A DNA stretch of 64,000 nucleotides from Deltaproteobacteria bacterium (GCA_030018495.1 JASEFS010000014.1:1-64000); one strand, 5' to 3'; shown: positions 1 to 9,454, numbered from the stretch's first letter. Numbers and translations are program-made. Notes: a model not told the origin generated them from the sequence alone.

Positions 1-117
1 CGCAGATTAGCACGTTATATCAAGATGTTAAACTGTTTTTTGAGGTTGATTTACCGTTATTTTCCATGAGACTTTCGCAGAGGTCTCAACTTTGAACCTT
101 GAACCTTGAACTCTGCC

Positions 118-2796
118 TCAGTGCCTTACCGCCTCACCCCAGGAGGCCTCCTCCAGGCCTGCCTCCTCGACGTGCGCCAGGACCGCCAGCTTGACGGCCT
201 GGACCTTGCGGTATACTTCCTCGGGCCTTTTCAGTTCGCCGTCCACGGTCAGGAGGTCCCGCTCGACCCTGATGTCGAAGAGGCGCTCGTTCTCCTCGAG
301 GTAGGGGAGGATGAGCCGCCAGTCCGCGTCGCTGAGGGGAACGATCTCCCCGCCGTTCAGCTGCTCCTCCACCACTTGGCCGTAAGGGTCCCGGATATAG
401 AGGGCGCCGCCCGAGGCCAGGGAAAAGAGGTTGGAGCCGGGGTAGGGCGTGGCCTGGTCCCTGAGGCGGCCCCGGTGGTCGAACTCCAGGCCGTTGACCA
501 CCACGAAGCCGCCGCCGTTTAAGGGGTCGCCGGCCATAAAGGATTCGGCCAGAAAGTCCAGGGCAGTGCCGTTGATCACCACCCGGGGGCGCCCCACCGC
601 GTTGATCAGGGGCCGGCCCGCGGCGTTGCCCATGACGTAGACCTCGCCGCCCTTGGCGCCGTACATGAAGGTCTGGCCCACGTCGCCGAAGACCACCAGT
701 TTGCCCCGCTTCATGATCTGGCCGAGCTGGTCCTGGCCGTTGCCGTGCACGTAGATTTCCATGCCGTCGATGCCTGAGGCCAGGTAGTCCCCGGAGCTGT
801 GATACACGTCGAGGCGCACGTCGTCGGTGTTCAACCCGAAGCCGCAGCCCGTGAAGCGCTGGCCCCGGTAGCCGTAAGCGATGAAGCGCCGCCAGCCCAG
901 CTCATAGGCCCGGCACAGCAGCCTGGCATCGCAGTCTTCGCCTTCCGGCGGGAAACCGGAAGCGTCCAGGATAAGAACCGAGTCCTTTTTAGGGGGCGCG
1001 GCCAGGCGCACTCTGGTCTCCCAATCGATCAAGCGGTAGCGGCTCTTGTGGCGCTTGCTGATTTGCGGCGTCTCCCGGAAAATCTGAGTCAGGGTGTCCA
1101 AAACCAGGCGGATGAGGTGGCTCCGTTTTTTGTCGCCCGGGTCATAGCGCCGGTCCAGGAGCAGGCTGAGCCCCGCGATGGCTGCAGCTTTGACGGCATC
1201 GTCGTCCTGGGCCAGTCGGGCCGCGATCTGGAGCTTTTCCAAAAACCGGGAATAGGGCCACTGGGGCACCTGGGCCTTGACCCACTCGTAAAATTTTTGA
1301 CCGCTGGAGTCGGACAAAAGGGCCTTTATTTGGGGGGCCAGTTCCGCAAAACGGTCCGGTTCGATTTCCAGCACCGTGCCTTCCCAGGGCTTCTGGTACC
1401 AGGGCACGGTGACGGGCTTGCCGAACTTGTCCTTGCAAGCCAGAGCCATTCGCCCGTCTTTCTTCTCCAGAGAAAAGACAAACGCGCCGCCGTCCGTGTG
1501 GCTGCCGCCCCGGGCGTTCCAGTACAGGTCGGCCACCGGACAGAAGCGGGGGTCCTCGGAGGCCAGGGACGCGAGGGTCGCGTCGATGGCCTGCTTCTCC
1601 GAGCACACCAGGCCGATCTGCACCTGGCCGTCCTGGAGCGCAAAAACCTGGGGCCGCAACATGGACGTGTCCGTGATGCCGATGAGCTCAAAGCATTTTT
1701 GTTTGGCGTCGTTGCGGGCAATGATGAAAAACCAGGGCCCGTCCGGGGAGCCGTGGATGTTGGCGGCCTGAATCTGCCGATAAATGCGCTGTTTGTTTTT
1801 GGGCAGCAGGTCGAAATCCCGCTCCGTGGTGGGGGCCATGGCCTCGATGACATACTCCAGGGGGTAGCCGTACAGGCGGTTCCACAGGTCAAAGAGGAGC
1901 ACCGCCACTTCGGTGTCGGTGAGGAACTGCGGGTAAAAGTGGCGCTGATTGAGGTACTCGCTCACCGAGAAGTAATTGGCGAAGTCTCCGTTGTGCACCA
2001 GGGCCACGTTCATGGCCGCGAAGGGGTGGGCGCCGCCGGGGTGCCAGACCCGGCCCCGGGTGGGATAGCGCTGGTGCGCGATCCAGATGTGGGCCTTGAA
2101 GTCCAGGAGGTTGTAATACAGGGCCGCCTCTTCGGCGTAGCCCACGATCTTGAGGATCATGAGGTTGCGCCCCTGGGACAAGACGAAGGCCTTCTTGTCC
2201 CCCAGAGAGGCGTAATAGGCCTGGTTCAGCTTGTAGCAGTTCTGGGAGACGAATTCGTCCTCCACATCCCGCCAGGAAACCTCGTAGAGCTTGTGCTGGT
2301 GGATGAAGTATTGCAGCACCTCGGGTTTGACCCGGACGAAATAGCGCCACACATCCGGGGGCTGCACCATGAGGCTGTGCAAGTCCCGCCAGTCGCTCAT
2401 GGTGGGCACGGGGGCGGCGTGGTCGATGCGGAAGACGTTGTTGATGAACTGGGCTTCCACCTGACGCCGGACTTCGGGGTCCAGATAGGCGATTTGGATG
2501 AGGTAGCTGTCATCCAGGATTTCCTGGGAGACGCCGAGGGACGCCGCGTCCAGCCCTACCGCGGCGATGCCGCCGCCCTTGCCGTTGCCCCGGTTGTGCA
2601 TCTGCACGGAGGGCAGGAAGATGTGCTTGCCGGACACCGGCACGTTGGCCGCAAAGCCGGTGACCCCGCAGCCGCCTTCTTCTTCGCTCTTGACCAGATG
2701 CCCGGCAGGGTAGGGCGGGGGCAGGGTCCGGCGGGTTTGCCAGAGTTTTAAGCCCGGGTGGTTGTTATTGTTATTGTTGCCTTGCATTGCTTTCAC
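118..2796 (-). CDS. Archaeal-type glutamate synthase glutaminase subunit: class II glutamine amidotransferase (CGVTGF) plus GXGXG domain; GTG start
   Basis: 892 aa ORF; CGVTGF...HNRGNGKGGG Ntn-type GATase region and C-terminal GXGXG-like repeats (GMEIYVHGNGQDQLGQ...GGEVYVMGNAAGRP); beside FMN subunit. Confidence 0.85.
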   Translation of the reverse strand: MKAMQGNNNNNNHPGLKLWQTRRTLPPPYPAGHLVKSEEEGGCGVTGFAANVPVSGKHIFLPSVQMHNRGNGKGGGIAAVGLDAASLGVSQEILDDSYLIQIAYLDPEVRRQVEAQFINNVFRIDHAAPVPTMSDWRDLHSLMVQPPDVWRYFVRVKPEVLQYFIHQHKLYEVSWRDVEDEFVSQNCYKLNQAYYASLGDKKAFVLSQGRNLMILKIVGYAEEAALYYNLLDFKAHIWIAHQRYPTRGRVWHPGGAHPFAAMNVALVHNGDFANYFSVSEYLNQRHFYPQFLTDTEVAVLLFDLWNRLYGYPLEYVIEAMAPTTERDFDLLPKNKQRIYRQIQAANIHGSPDGPWFFIIARNDAKQKCFELIGITDTSMLRPQVFALQDGQVQIGLVCSEKQAIDATLASLASEDPRFCPVADLYWNARGGSHTDGGAFVFSLEKKDGRMALACKDKFGKPVTVPWYQKPWEGTVLEIEPDRFAELAPQIKALLSDSSGQKFYEWVKAQVPQWPYSRFLEKLQIAARLAQDDDAVKAAAIAGLSLLLDRRYDPGDKKRSHLIRLVLDTLTQIFRETPQISKRHKSRYRLIDWETRVRLAAPPKKDSVLILDASGFPPEGEDCDARLLCRAYELGWRRFIAYGYRGQRFTGCGFGLNTDDVRLDVYHSSGDYLASGIDGMEIYVHGNGQDQLGQIMKRGKLVVFGDVGQTFMYGAKGGEVYVMGNAAGRPLINAVGRPRVVINGTALDFLAESFMAGDPLNGGGFVVVNGLEFDHRGRLRDQATPYPGSNLFSLASGGALYIRDPYGQVVEEQLNGGEIVPLSDADWRLILPYLEENERLFDIRVERDLLTVDGELKRPEEVYRKVQAVKLAVLAHVEEAGLEEASWGEAVRH

Positions 2797-2802
2797 CGAA
2801 AT

Positions 2803-2910
2803 AGTTCAAGGTTCAAGATTCAAGGTTCAAGGTTCAAGGTTCAAAGTTTAAAATTTATGGTGCGCGGTGCGCACCCTACAGAAAACCGAAAACCGAAAAC
2901 TGAAAACCGG
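2803..2910. repeat. Heptad arrays (GTTCAAG)n and (GAAAACC)n between gltA-like and gltB
   Basis: GTTCAAG-type array 2803-2851 and GAAAACC-type array 2881-2910 bracketing REP-type palindrome 2859-2875. Confidence 0.9.
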
Positions 2911-2913
2911 CTT

Positions 2914-4467
2914 CTACGCCCCGCGTCTAAGATCATCATCCACCGGCAGGTTGTAATAGTCCAAATGCACCAGGGTATCGGTGCGGCCCACCAGTTCCCG
3001 GATGCTGCGCATCCCTAAGCGGCGCAGGATTTCCTTGAGCTGCCAGGCCCAGGAGTGGTACAGGTTGCTCACCCGTTTTTCGCCCCACTCCACGGTCATC
3101 ATTTCCACCAGTTCCGGGTCGGTGGTGGCGATGCCCCGGACACAGCCCCGGCCGCTTTCGCACTGATAGCAGCGCAGACACTCCAGGGCCACCATTTCGC
3201 CGGTGCCCACCTGGACGCCGTCCGCGCCCAGCGCGATGGCCTTGGCGATGTCGAACGCGGTGCGGATACCGCCCGACGCGATGAGGGTGACGTGCTCCCG
3301 GATGCCCTCCTGTTTCAGGAACTGGTGCACCTTGGGGATGGCGAACTCGATGGGCATGGCGATGTTTTTCTTGGCGATGTCCGGGGCCGCGCCGGTGCCG
3401 CCGTAGCTGCCGTCCAATTGGACCACGTGCGCGCCGGCGTAATAGCTCCCGACGGCCACCATGTCCACGTCCGTGGGGGTGGATACCTTGACGGATACCA
3501 GGGCCCTGGGGTTGATCTCCTTAATCCAGTCCAGGTGCTTTTTGTGGTCCTCCACCGAATAGACGCTGTGGAAGGGGAAGGGGGAGAACAGGGCGCTGCC
3601 CGGCACCGACTCCCGCATGCGGGCCACCGCGGGGGTGACCTTGTCGCCCAACAGGTGCCCGCCGAGTCCAGGCTTGGCCCCCTGGGCGTACTTGAACTCC
3701 ACCATGCGGACGCGCTGAATGGTGTCCTCCCTGACCCCGAAAAGGCCGGTGGCCACCTGGGTGATGACAAAATCCTGGTATGGTATAAGCTCATCCGGGA
3801 AGCCGCCTTCGCCGGTGGACATCATGGTGTTGAAACGCACCGCGGACCTGAGGCGGGACAGCATGGCGTTGATGCTGATGGAGCCGAAGGACATGCCGGC
3901 GCTGTACCAGGGCACGGAGAGCTTGATTTGGGGGCGTCCGTCGCCCCGGCGGTTCAGCTCCAGCTCCAGGGAGATGTCGTCGTGCGTCAGCTTCAGATCT
4001 TTGTGCCGGGGCGGAAACAGGAAGCGCAGCTTGTCAAAGCCGCCGCCTGACGCACCGGTGCGGTATTCCAGGTCGCTGTAAGGCAGGGTGCCGAACTCCG
4101 CCTGCCACCAGGTGCTCAAAAGCAGGTCGCCGCTCCAGCGGTAGTCGCCCAAAGTGGGATACACCGGATTGAGGCGCACCGTCAGGGCCTGGGCGGGGCA
4201 GTTGGCGACGCAGTAAAAGGCGTTTTTTTCGCAGGCAGGCCCCAGGCAGAGGTAGCTCTTGGGTTTCCTGACGTACTTGCCGGCCTTGGCGTGCACCCCG
4301 TAGGGGCAGACTTCCACGCACTTGCCGCACTGGATGCACTTGGCTTCGTTGCGCCAGACCCGATACTTGGACAAGGGGTTCTTAAAGCGGCACGGGGTTC
4401 GCACCGGGGTGTAGGGGTCGCCGGGCTGCCATTGGTCGTTGACTGGTTTTATCTCTGGTAGTGCCAT
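2914..4467 (-). CDS. gltB: Glutamate synthase FMN/2-oxoglutarate domain with N-terminal ferredoxin domain (archaeal-type GltB)
   Basis: 517 aa; MSFGSIS, TGEGG, LDGSYGGTGAAP, SGGIRTAFDIAKAIALGADGVQVGTG, CLRCYQCESGRGCVRGIAT 3Fe-4S motif; N-terminal CIQCGKCVEVCP. Confidence 0.9.
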   Translation of the reverse strand: MALPEIKPVNDQWQPGDPYTPVRTPCRFKNPLSKYRVWRNEAKCIQCGKCVEVCPYGVHAKAGKYVRKPKSYLCLGPACEKNAFYCVANCPAQALTVRLNPVYPTLGDYRWSGDLLLSTWWQAEFGTLPYSDLEYRTGASGGGFDKLRFLFPPRHKDLKLTHDDISLELELNRRGDGRPQIKLSVPWYSAGMSFGSISINAMLSRLRSAVRFNTMMSTGEGGFPDELIPYQDFVITQVATGLFGVREDTIQRVRMVEFKYAQGAKPGLGGHLLGDKVTPAVARMRESVPGSALFSPFPFHSVYSVEDHKKHLDWIKEINPRALVSVKVSTPTDVDMVAVGSYYAGAHVVQLDGSYGGTGAAPDIAKKNIAMPIEFAIPKVHQFLKQEGIREHVTLIASGGIRTAFDIAKAIALGADGVQVGTGEMVALECLRCYQCESGRGCVRGIATTDPELVEMMTVEWGEKRVSNLYHSWAWQLKEILRRLGMRSIRELVGRTDTLVHLDYYNLPVDDDLRRGA

Positions 4468-4470
4468 TTT

Positions 4471-4730
4471 TTTCAGTTTTCAGTTTTCAGTTTTCAGTTT
4501 TCGGTTCTTAGAATTCATTTATGACGCAGCAAAAAATAATTTATGTGGCGCCGCCGCCTCGGCGGCGCCTGAACCGCCGCCCCCGGCGGTTCTACATTTT
4601 ATCCTCGTTCCCAGGTGCACTCGGGAACGAGTAGAATCGGTTTTACGCTTGCCTGTTTCACGGTTTGATTTCAGGAGCAGATCGGATTTTTGCTTTTAAC
4701 CAAAAACCGAAAACCAAAAACCAAAAACCG
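4471..4730. repeat. Paired inverted heptad arrays TTTTCAG/CCAAAAA around GC-rich palindromes
   Basis: Arms 4471-4509 and 4698-4730; internal GGCGCCGCC/GGCGGCGCC, GAACCGCCG/CGGCGGTTC and CTCGTTCCC/GGGAACGAG hairpins. Confidence 0.85.
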
Positions 4731-4733
4731 CCT

Positions 4734-6149
4734 TTATTCTCCTTCGCGCCTGCCGCCGTCTTTGACCGGCTGGGCGAACAGGGGGGCGAAAATCTCCTGC
4801 TGCAAGTCGTCCACAAACATGGCCCGGCCCACTTCGCCCCGGAGGCGGCGAACCTCCCGGATGCCCATGGCTCCCAGCACCTCCAGCAACTGGTTGTTCC
4901 AGGCCCCCATGAGGTTCATAAGGCGCTGGGCGCCCCGGCGGACGTTGAGCTTCTCCATCTGCACGGGGCAGGAGCCGCCGTTTTGGCATTCGCGGCAGAG
5001 GCGGCATTCCAGGGCCAGGAGAATGGGCAGATCGACGATCACCCCGTCCACGCCGCAGATAATGGCCTTGGCCACATGTTCGGCCATGGCGATGCCGCCG
5101 CTGGCCAGCAGGGTTACGGTGTCCCGGAGATTGTCCGCCACCAGGCGCAGGTGGCAGGTGCGGATCAGGTCCTTCAAGTGCAAGTGGCCGGCGTCCCCGT
5201 ATCCCATGGCGTGCTGGTCCGCGGCCAGGTGGATGACTTCCGCGCCGGCCCCGGCCAACTCCGCCAGGCGCGCCTCGCAGCGGCCGTCAGCCGGCACCTT
5301 GATCATGGTGATGAGCGCGGGATAACGCCTTTTCAAGCTTTCTATTTTTTCCAGAACGCTTTCGTGGTCACCGATTTCCACCAGGGGCACCCCGGCCAGC
5401 AAGGGGTCGTCCAGGTTCAAGGTTTCGCAGACATAGCTGGGAACCAACCGGCCGTCAGCCTGATCGAAATCGGAGCCGAGGTTTTCCCGGGGAATCACCG
5501 CCAGAGTGCTTAGCTGCCGGGCCGCCTGGACCGTGCTTTGGCGGACCTTGTCCGGAGCCGCGCCCAAGGGAGGCTCGGCCAGGAGCACCGGCAAGGGTAT
5601 CTCCACCAGGGGCGGCGGGGTAAAAGCCAGGTCCTTTTGTTCGTTGAATATGAGAAACAGAGGCTTGCGCCCCAGGTCAATGGCCGTGCTGATGTATTCC
5701 CGGCCGTGAATGCCGTCCCGGGTGGGCCGGACGATTTCGCTCATATCCGTCCAGATGGAGTCAAACCCGGGACCCGCGAACGGGCCGCCGTAGCCCGCGC
5801 CGGACACCGGAATCTTGCCGGTTTCAGCCTGGGAATAAGTGCTCAGGATGATTTCCGGCTTCCAGTAGTCGTCCCCCAGGGTGCGGTACTGGGGGTTGGC
5901 GGCTTTAACCACCAGCTCTCGGGGGCAGCCCTGCACGCAGCGGTAGCAGTTTTTGCAAAAATTGTCGATGGTGTCCGTCAGGCTGGTCTGGTCGAAGTCG
6001 CGCTGCCGAAACGCCAGATACGGGCAGGTCTCCTTGACGCAGTGGGTGCAGCGCAGGCAGCCTTCGCCCCAATCGAGAATGGTGCTCTTGCCGGGCGCGG
6101 GGAAGCGGCGGGAAATTGGATGCACGTGGATATGATACTTGGCAGGCAT
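4734..6149 (-). CDS. Degenerate glutamate synthase FMN-domain paralog with two 4Fe-4S motifs
   Basis: 471 aa; CLRCTHCVKETCP and CKNCYRCVQGCP; keeps LLASGGIAMAEHVAKAIICGVDGVIVD and CRLCRECQNGGSCPV but lacks TGEGG and GGTGAAP motifs. Confidence 0.75.
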   Translation of the reverse strand: MPAKYHIHVHPISRRFPAPGKSTILDWGEGCLRCTHCVKETCPYLAFRQRDFDQTSLTDTIDNFCKNCYRCVQGCPRELVVKAANPQYRTLGDDYWKPEIILSTYSQAETGKIPVSGAGYGGPFAGPGFDSIWTDMSEIVRPTRDGIHGREYISTAIDLGRKPLFLIFNEQKDLAFTPPPLVEIPLPVLLAEPPLGAAPDKVRQSTVQAARQLSTLAVIPRENLGSDFDQADGRLVPSYVCETLNLDDPLLAGVPLVEIGDHESVLEKIESLKRRYPALITMIKVPADGRCEARLAELAGAGAEVIHLAADQHAMGYGDAGHLHLKDLIRTCHLRLVADNLRDTVTLLASGGIAMAEHVAKAIICGVDGVIVDLPILLALECRLCRECQNGGSCPVQMEKLNVRRGAQRLMNLMGAWNNQLLEVLGAMGIREVRRLRGEVGRAMFVDDLQQEIFAPLFAQPVKDGGRREGE

Positions 6150-6160
6150 GCTACGCCTCT

Positions 6161-6847
6161 TTACGGCCGCTGGTCCGGCCTGAGCACCCGGCGGGGCCCG
6201 CCGGCGTCACCCTGGGACCAGTCCTTGGGCCTGGCAACCTGCATCAGCCGGTCAAGCTGGCCCAGGGCCATGAGGCGCTCGTAAATCTGGAGCCAGGCGC
6301 AGGGAACTTCGGGGTTGAACTCCCGGGCCAGATTGATTTCGCACAGGCCGTTTTTCGGGCCGCCGCAGGGGCCGTTCAGCAGGCTCTTGGCGCAGCGGGT
6401 CACCGGGCAGATGCCCCCGGTGAGCCCCAGCAGACAGTCGCCGCAGCCCCGGCAGTTTTCCAGCCACAGGCCGCGCTCCGCGGTTTCGCCGATGAACAGG
6501 GTGTTCAGGGCCGGGAACACCGGAATTTCGGGCAAATGGGCCGCCAGGGCCTGGACCCCGGCGCCGCAGGCCAGAGAGAGGACGGCCTGGGCCGACTCCG
6601 CCTGTTCGACCACGTCCAAGAGAAATTCGTGGATGCACTGGCGATCCACGCTGTTTTCCCGTATATCCACTTCCCTGCCGGCCATCTGAAAGGCCATCCT
6701 CAGGGCCGCGGCCAATTCCGCCACTTCCTTGCGGCCGCCGGCCACGCATTCAGCCACGCAGGTATCGCAGCCGGACAGGAGGATGCGGTCAAAGCCTTTC
6801 AACATATCCTGGATTTCGGCCAGGGGTTTTCTCGTTCCAACAATCAC
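6161..6847 (-). CDS. MetV-like protein (methylenetetrahydrofolate reductase C-terminal domain family)
   Basis: 228 aa; LSGCDTCVAECVAGGRKEVAEL and NCRGCGDCLLGLTGGICPVTRCAKSLLNGPCGG Cys signature. Confidence 0.8.
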   Translation of the reverse strand: MIVGTRKPLAEIQDMLKGFDRILLSGCDTCVAECVAGGRKEVAELAAALRMAFQMAGREVDIRENSVDRQCIHEFLLDVVEQAESAQAVLSLACGAGVQALAAHLPEIPVFPALNTLFIGETAERGLWLENCRGCGDCLLGLTGGICPVTRCAKSLLNGPCGGPKNGLCEINLAREFNPEVPCAWLQIYERLMALGQLDRLMQVARPKDWSQGDAGGPRRVLRPDQRP

Positions 6848-7347
6848 GGTTTGCTTACTCCTTCCCCGCCGGGGGAGCCCGACCGGGCCGGGTTGGGGCC
6901 CAAAGACCGGGCCAGGCGCTGCATTTCAGCCGCCGCCTCGGTCAGGGCCTGCTCGTCTCCCGGGGGTATTCTCGACATTCCCAGGCGCTGGGTTTCAAGG
7001 CCGATTTCAGCCAAATAGTTGCGGGCATAATCCACTCGCCGACCCATGCGAAAGCTGCCCTCGGTGAACCGGCAAAGCTCTTCAGGGCAGCCGATGATCC
7101 AGAGGAGGTCTGCTTCAGTAGATAATATGCGCAGCATCTGGAAGACCTCCACCTTGCTGCTGCAAGGCTCGGCGACGACGCGTCCCTTGAAATCAGAATT
7201 TCCCAAAGTCGCCGCCAGCCTGCCCGGCTCGGGTAGGGCTTGCTGGCAGGCTAGCACCACAATCTGCAACTTCCGGCTCATAGTTCTCACTTCCGGCATA
7301 AGATAATCATTGCCGCCGTTCTTGAATGCAATTTGTAACATAACCAC
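6844..7347 (-). CDS. FlpD/MvhD-like hydrogenase iron-sulfur (delta) subunit family protein
   Basis: 167 aa; GCPEELCRFTEGSFRMGRRVDYARNYLAEIGLETQRLGMSRIPPGD resembles MvhD/FlpD GC-(x)n-C-(x)n-RR signature; overlaps the MetV ORF by 4 nt. Confidence 0.7.
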   Translation of the reverse strand: MVMLQIAFKNGGNDYLMPEVRTMSRKLQIVVLACQQALPEPGRLAATLGNSDFKGRVVAEPCSSKVEVFQMLRILSTEADLLWIIGCPEELCRFTEGSFRMGRRVDYARNYLAEIGLETQRLGMSRIPPGDEQALTEAAAEMQRLARSLGPNPARSGSPGGEGVSKP

Positions 7348-7546
7348 AACCAGAAGCCAGAATAATATTTCATATAAATATTATCGTATATGCAGTATTT
7401 TGGATAGATAAAATTATTTTTAAAGGCGTTTTTCCAGGTTCTAATCCAATGCGGCGCAACCAGACAAGAGTAGGGACAGGTATCCCCCTGTCCCCCTGCG
7501 CCGGTGAGGACGCCTGCGCCTGAAACTGGTCTGCCTGGAAGTATCC

Positions 7547-7936
7547 CTAAGCTTTGGCCGCCAATCCCTTCCTCTCGTCGATATCGCCGGGGTACATCAC
7601 GGCTTCATGGCCCCGCTCCCGGGTGCGGATGCGGATAACTTCCTCCACCGGGTAGACGAAGATGAGCCCGTCGCCTGTTTCGCCGGTATACGCGGACCGG
7701 AGAATGGCCTCGATGGTCTCCTCCAGGTTGTGCTCGCTCAGGATGATGTTGACCTGAATCTTGGTCAGCATGTCCACCTGATAGGTGCCGGAGCGCCCCG
7801 CCAGGGTGATGCCCCCTTGGCGGCCGTGGCCCCGGATCTCAAACATGCTCAGCCCCAAAATGCCGATTTCCTTGAGGGCTTCCTTGACGTCGTTGACTTT
7901 GTCTTCCCGAATAATGGCTTCAATTTTTTTCAACAT
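7547..7936 (-). CDS. glnB: P-II family nitrogen regulatory protein
   Basis: 129 aa; KKIEAIIREDKVNDVKEAL, GHGRQGGITLAGRSGTYQVDMLTKIQVNI, TGETGDGLIFVYPVEEVIRIRT. Confidence 0.93.
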   Translation of the reverse strand: MLKKIEAIIREDKVNDVKEALKEIGILGLSMFEIRGHGRQGGITLAGRSGTYQVDMLTKIQVNIILSEHNLEETIEAILRSAYTGETGDGLIFVYPVEEVIRIRTRERGHEAVMYPGDIDERKGLAAKA

Positions 7937-8076
7937 AAGCTTTCAGCCTTCAGCTTCTTTCCGTCCAGAAAAGTTCCGGCCATGAGAAGAAAATTCTTGG
8001 CGGAAAACAAAACCACTTGGGGGCAGCCAACTTCAGTCTTCTAAAGCTGAGAGCTGAAAGCTGACAGCATAGAGCT
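7937..8076. repeat. Paired inverted heptad arrays (AGCTGAA-type) between amt and glnB
   Basis: Arms 7937-7957 and 8043-8076; ~17 of 21 positions complementary by hand alignment. Confidence 0.85.
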
Positions 8077-9301
8077 AACTGTATGCCCTCTCTCCGTGGG
8101 TGCTGATATCCAGGCCCACCTCTTCTTCCGCGTGCGAGACCCTCAAGCCGATGCTCCAGTCCAGAACCTTGGCAAGGATAAAGGTGACCCCGAAGGCAAA
8201 GGCCATGGTGACCACAGTGGCCAAAAGCTGAACCCCCAACTGGGAAGGATTGCCGTAAAAGAGACCGTTGCCGCCATTCGGATTTACTGCGATGGTGGCC
8301 AACAGCCCGGTGGCGATGGTGCCCCAGGTGCTGGCCAGGCCGTGGCAGGCCCAGACGTCCATGGATTCGTCCCAGTGGCGCTTGATGCGGAAGCGGATGC
8401 CGTAGTAGCCCAGAGGCGCGGCCACCGCGCCGATGACCATGGCGGCCACGGGTGTGACAAAGCCCGAGGCGGGCGTCACCGCGGCCAAGCCCACCACCAT
8501 GCCGGTGGCCAGCCCCAGGGTGCTGGGCCGTCCGTCCAGCCAGGACAGGAGCATCCAGACCAATCCCGCAGTGGCCGCCGAGGTGTTGGTGGTCAGCAGG
8601 GCATTGACCGCCACGCCGTTGGCCCCCAGGGCGCTGCCGGCATTGAAACCGAACCAGCCCACCCACAAGAGGCCGGCCCCCAGCACCGTAAAAGTGATGT
8701 TGTGGGGCTCCATCGGGGTTTTGCCGTAGCCCTTCCGGGGGCCGATGGCAAAGGCAAAAGCCAGGGCCGAGAAGCCCGCGGCGATGTGCACCACGGTGCC
8801 GCCGGCAAAGTCCAGCACGCCCAGGGCCGCCAGCCAGCCGCCCTTGCCCCAGACCCAGTGGCAGAGAGGGTCATAAACCACGGTGACCCAAATAAGGCTG
8901 AACAGGAGGAAGCTTTTGAAGCGGACCCGCTCCACGAACGCGCCGGTGATAAGGGCCGGGGTGATCACCGCAAACATCATCTGGAACGCGGCAAAGAGAG
9001 AATGAGGAATGGTTTTGCCATAATCGGGGTTGGGAGCCGCGCCCACGCCGCTCAAACCCAAATAGTTCAAACCGCCGATAAAGCCGCCGATGTCTTCACC
9101 GAAAGCCAGAGAATAGCCGTAAACCACCCATTGCACGCCGATGAGGGCTAAGAACGCGTAACTGAGCGTCAAGGTGGAGAGAATGTTTTTGCGGCGGGCC
9201 ATCCCTCCATAGAAAAAGCCCAGGGCCGGAGTCATCATCAGCACCAAGGCACAGCTTACCAATATCCAGGCGGTATCGCCGGTATTTATGGCCTCACCCA
9301 T
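8075..9301 (-). CDS. amt: Ammonium transporter Amt
   Basis: 408 aa, 11-TM-like; DTAWILVSCALVLMMTPALGFFYGGMARRKN and FAGGTVVHIAAG. Confidence 0.95.
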   Translation of the reverse strand: MGEAINTGDTAWILVSCALVLMMTPALGFFYGGMARRKNILSTLTLSYAFLALIGVQWVVYGYSLAFGEDIGGFIGGLNYLGLSGVGAAPNPDYGKTIPHSLFAAFQMMFAVITPALITGAFVERVRFKSFLLFSLIWVTVVYDPLCHWVWGKGGWLAALGVLDFAGGTVVHIAAGFSALAFAFAIGPRKGYGKTPMEPHNITFTVLGAGLLWVGWFGFNAGSALGANGVAVNALLTTNTSAATAGLVWMLLSWLDGRPSTLGLATGMVVGLAAVTPASGFVTPVAAMVIGAVAAPLGYYGIRFRIKRHWDESMDVWACHGLASTWGTIATGLLATIAVNPNGGNGLFYGNPSQLGVQLLATVVTMAFAFGVTFILAKVLDWSIGLRVSHAEEEVGLDISTHGERAYS

Positions 9302-9454
9302 GCTTGCCTCTCATTTGCACCTTACTCAGCATTTAGACCTTCATATCTGAGGCGCGAGTCATGACTCCTGCATACGGCAGGAGGAGGATGGCAGGGCAGG
9401 GCGGGGGATGTAATCCCCCGGTCCTCCCCTGGAAGAATCACGACGCGGTTCGCC

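Noticed and set aside
799-2751. 650-aa plus-strand ORF opposite the gltA-like gene
   Set aside because: Mirror-frame ORF of a GC-rich gene; no recognisable domain, while the minus-strand frame has clear glutamate synthase motifs
2758-3018. Small ORFs containing NRKPKTENR / KTENRKP peptides (also 4439..4699, 4690..5325, 28121..28378, 45442..45657, 52489..52674)
   Set aside because: Translations of 7-bp GAAAACC/AAAACCG arrays; a heptad read in triplets gives a 7-residue peptide period. Not genuine genes
3055-4050. 331-aa plus-strand ORF opposite gltB, with similar long antisense ORFs over amt, glnA, rho, nuoL, nuoG and nuoEF
   Set aside because: Antisense shadows of well-supported genes with His/Gly/Asp-rich non-protein-like composition
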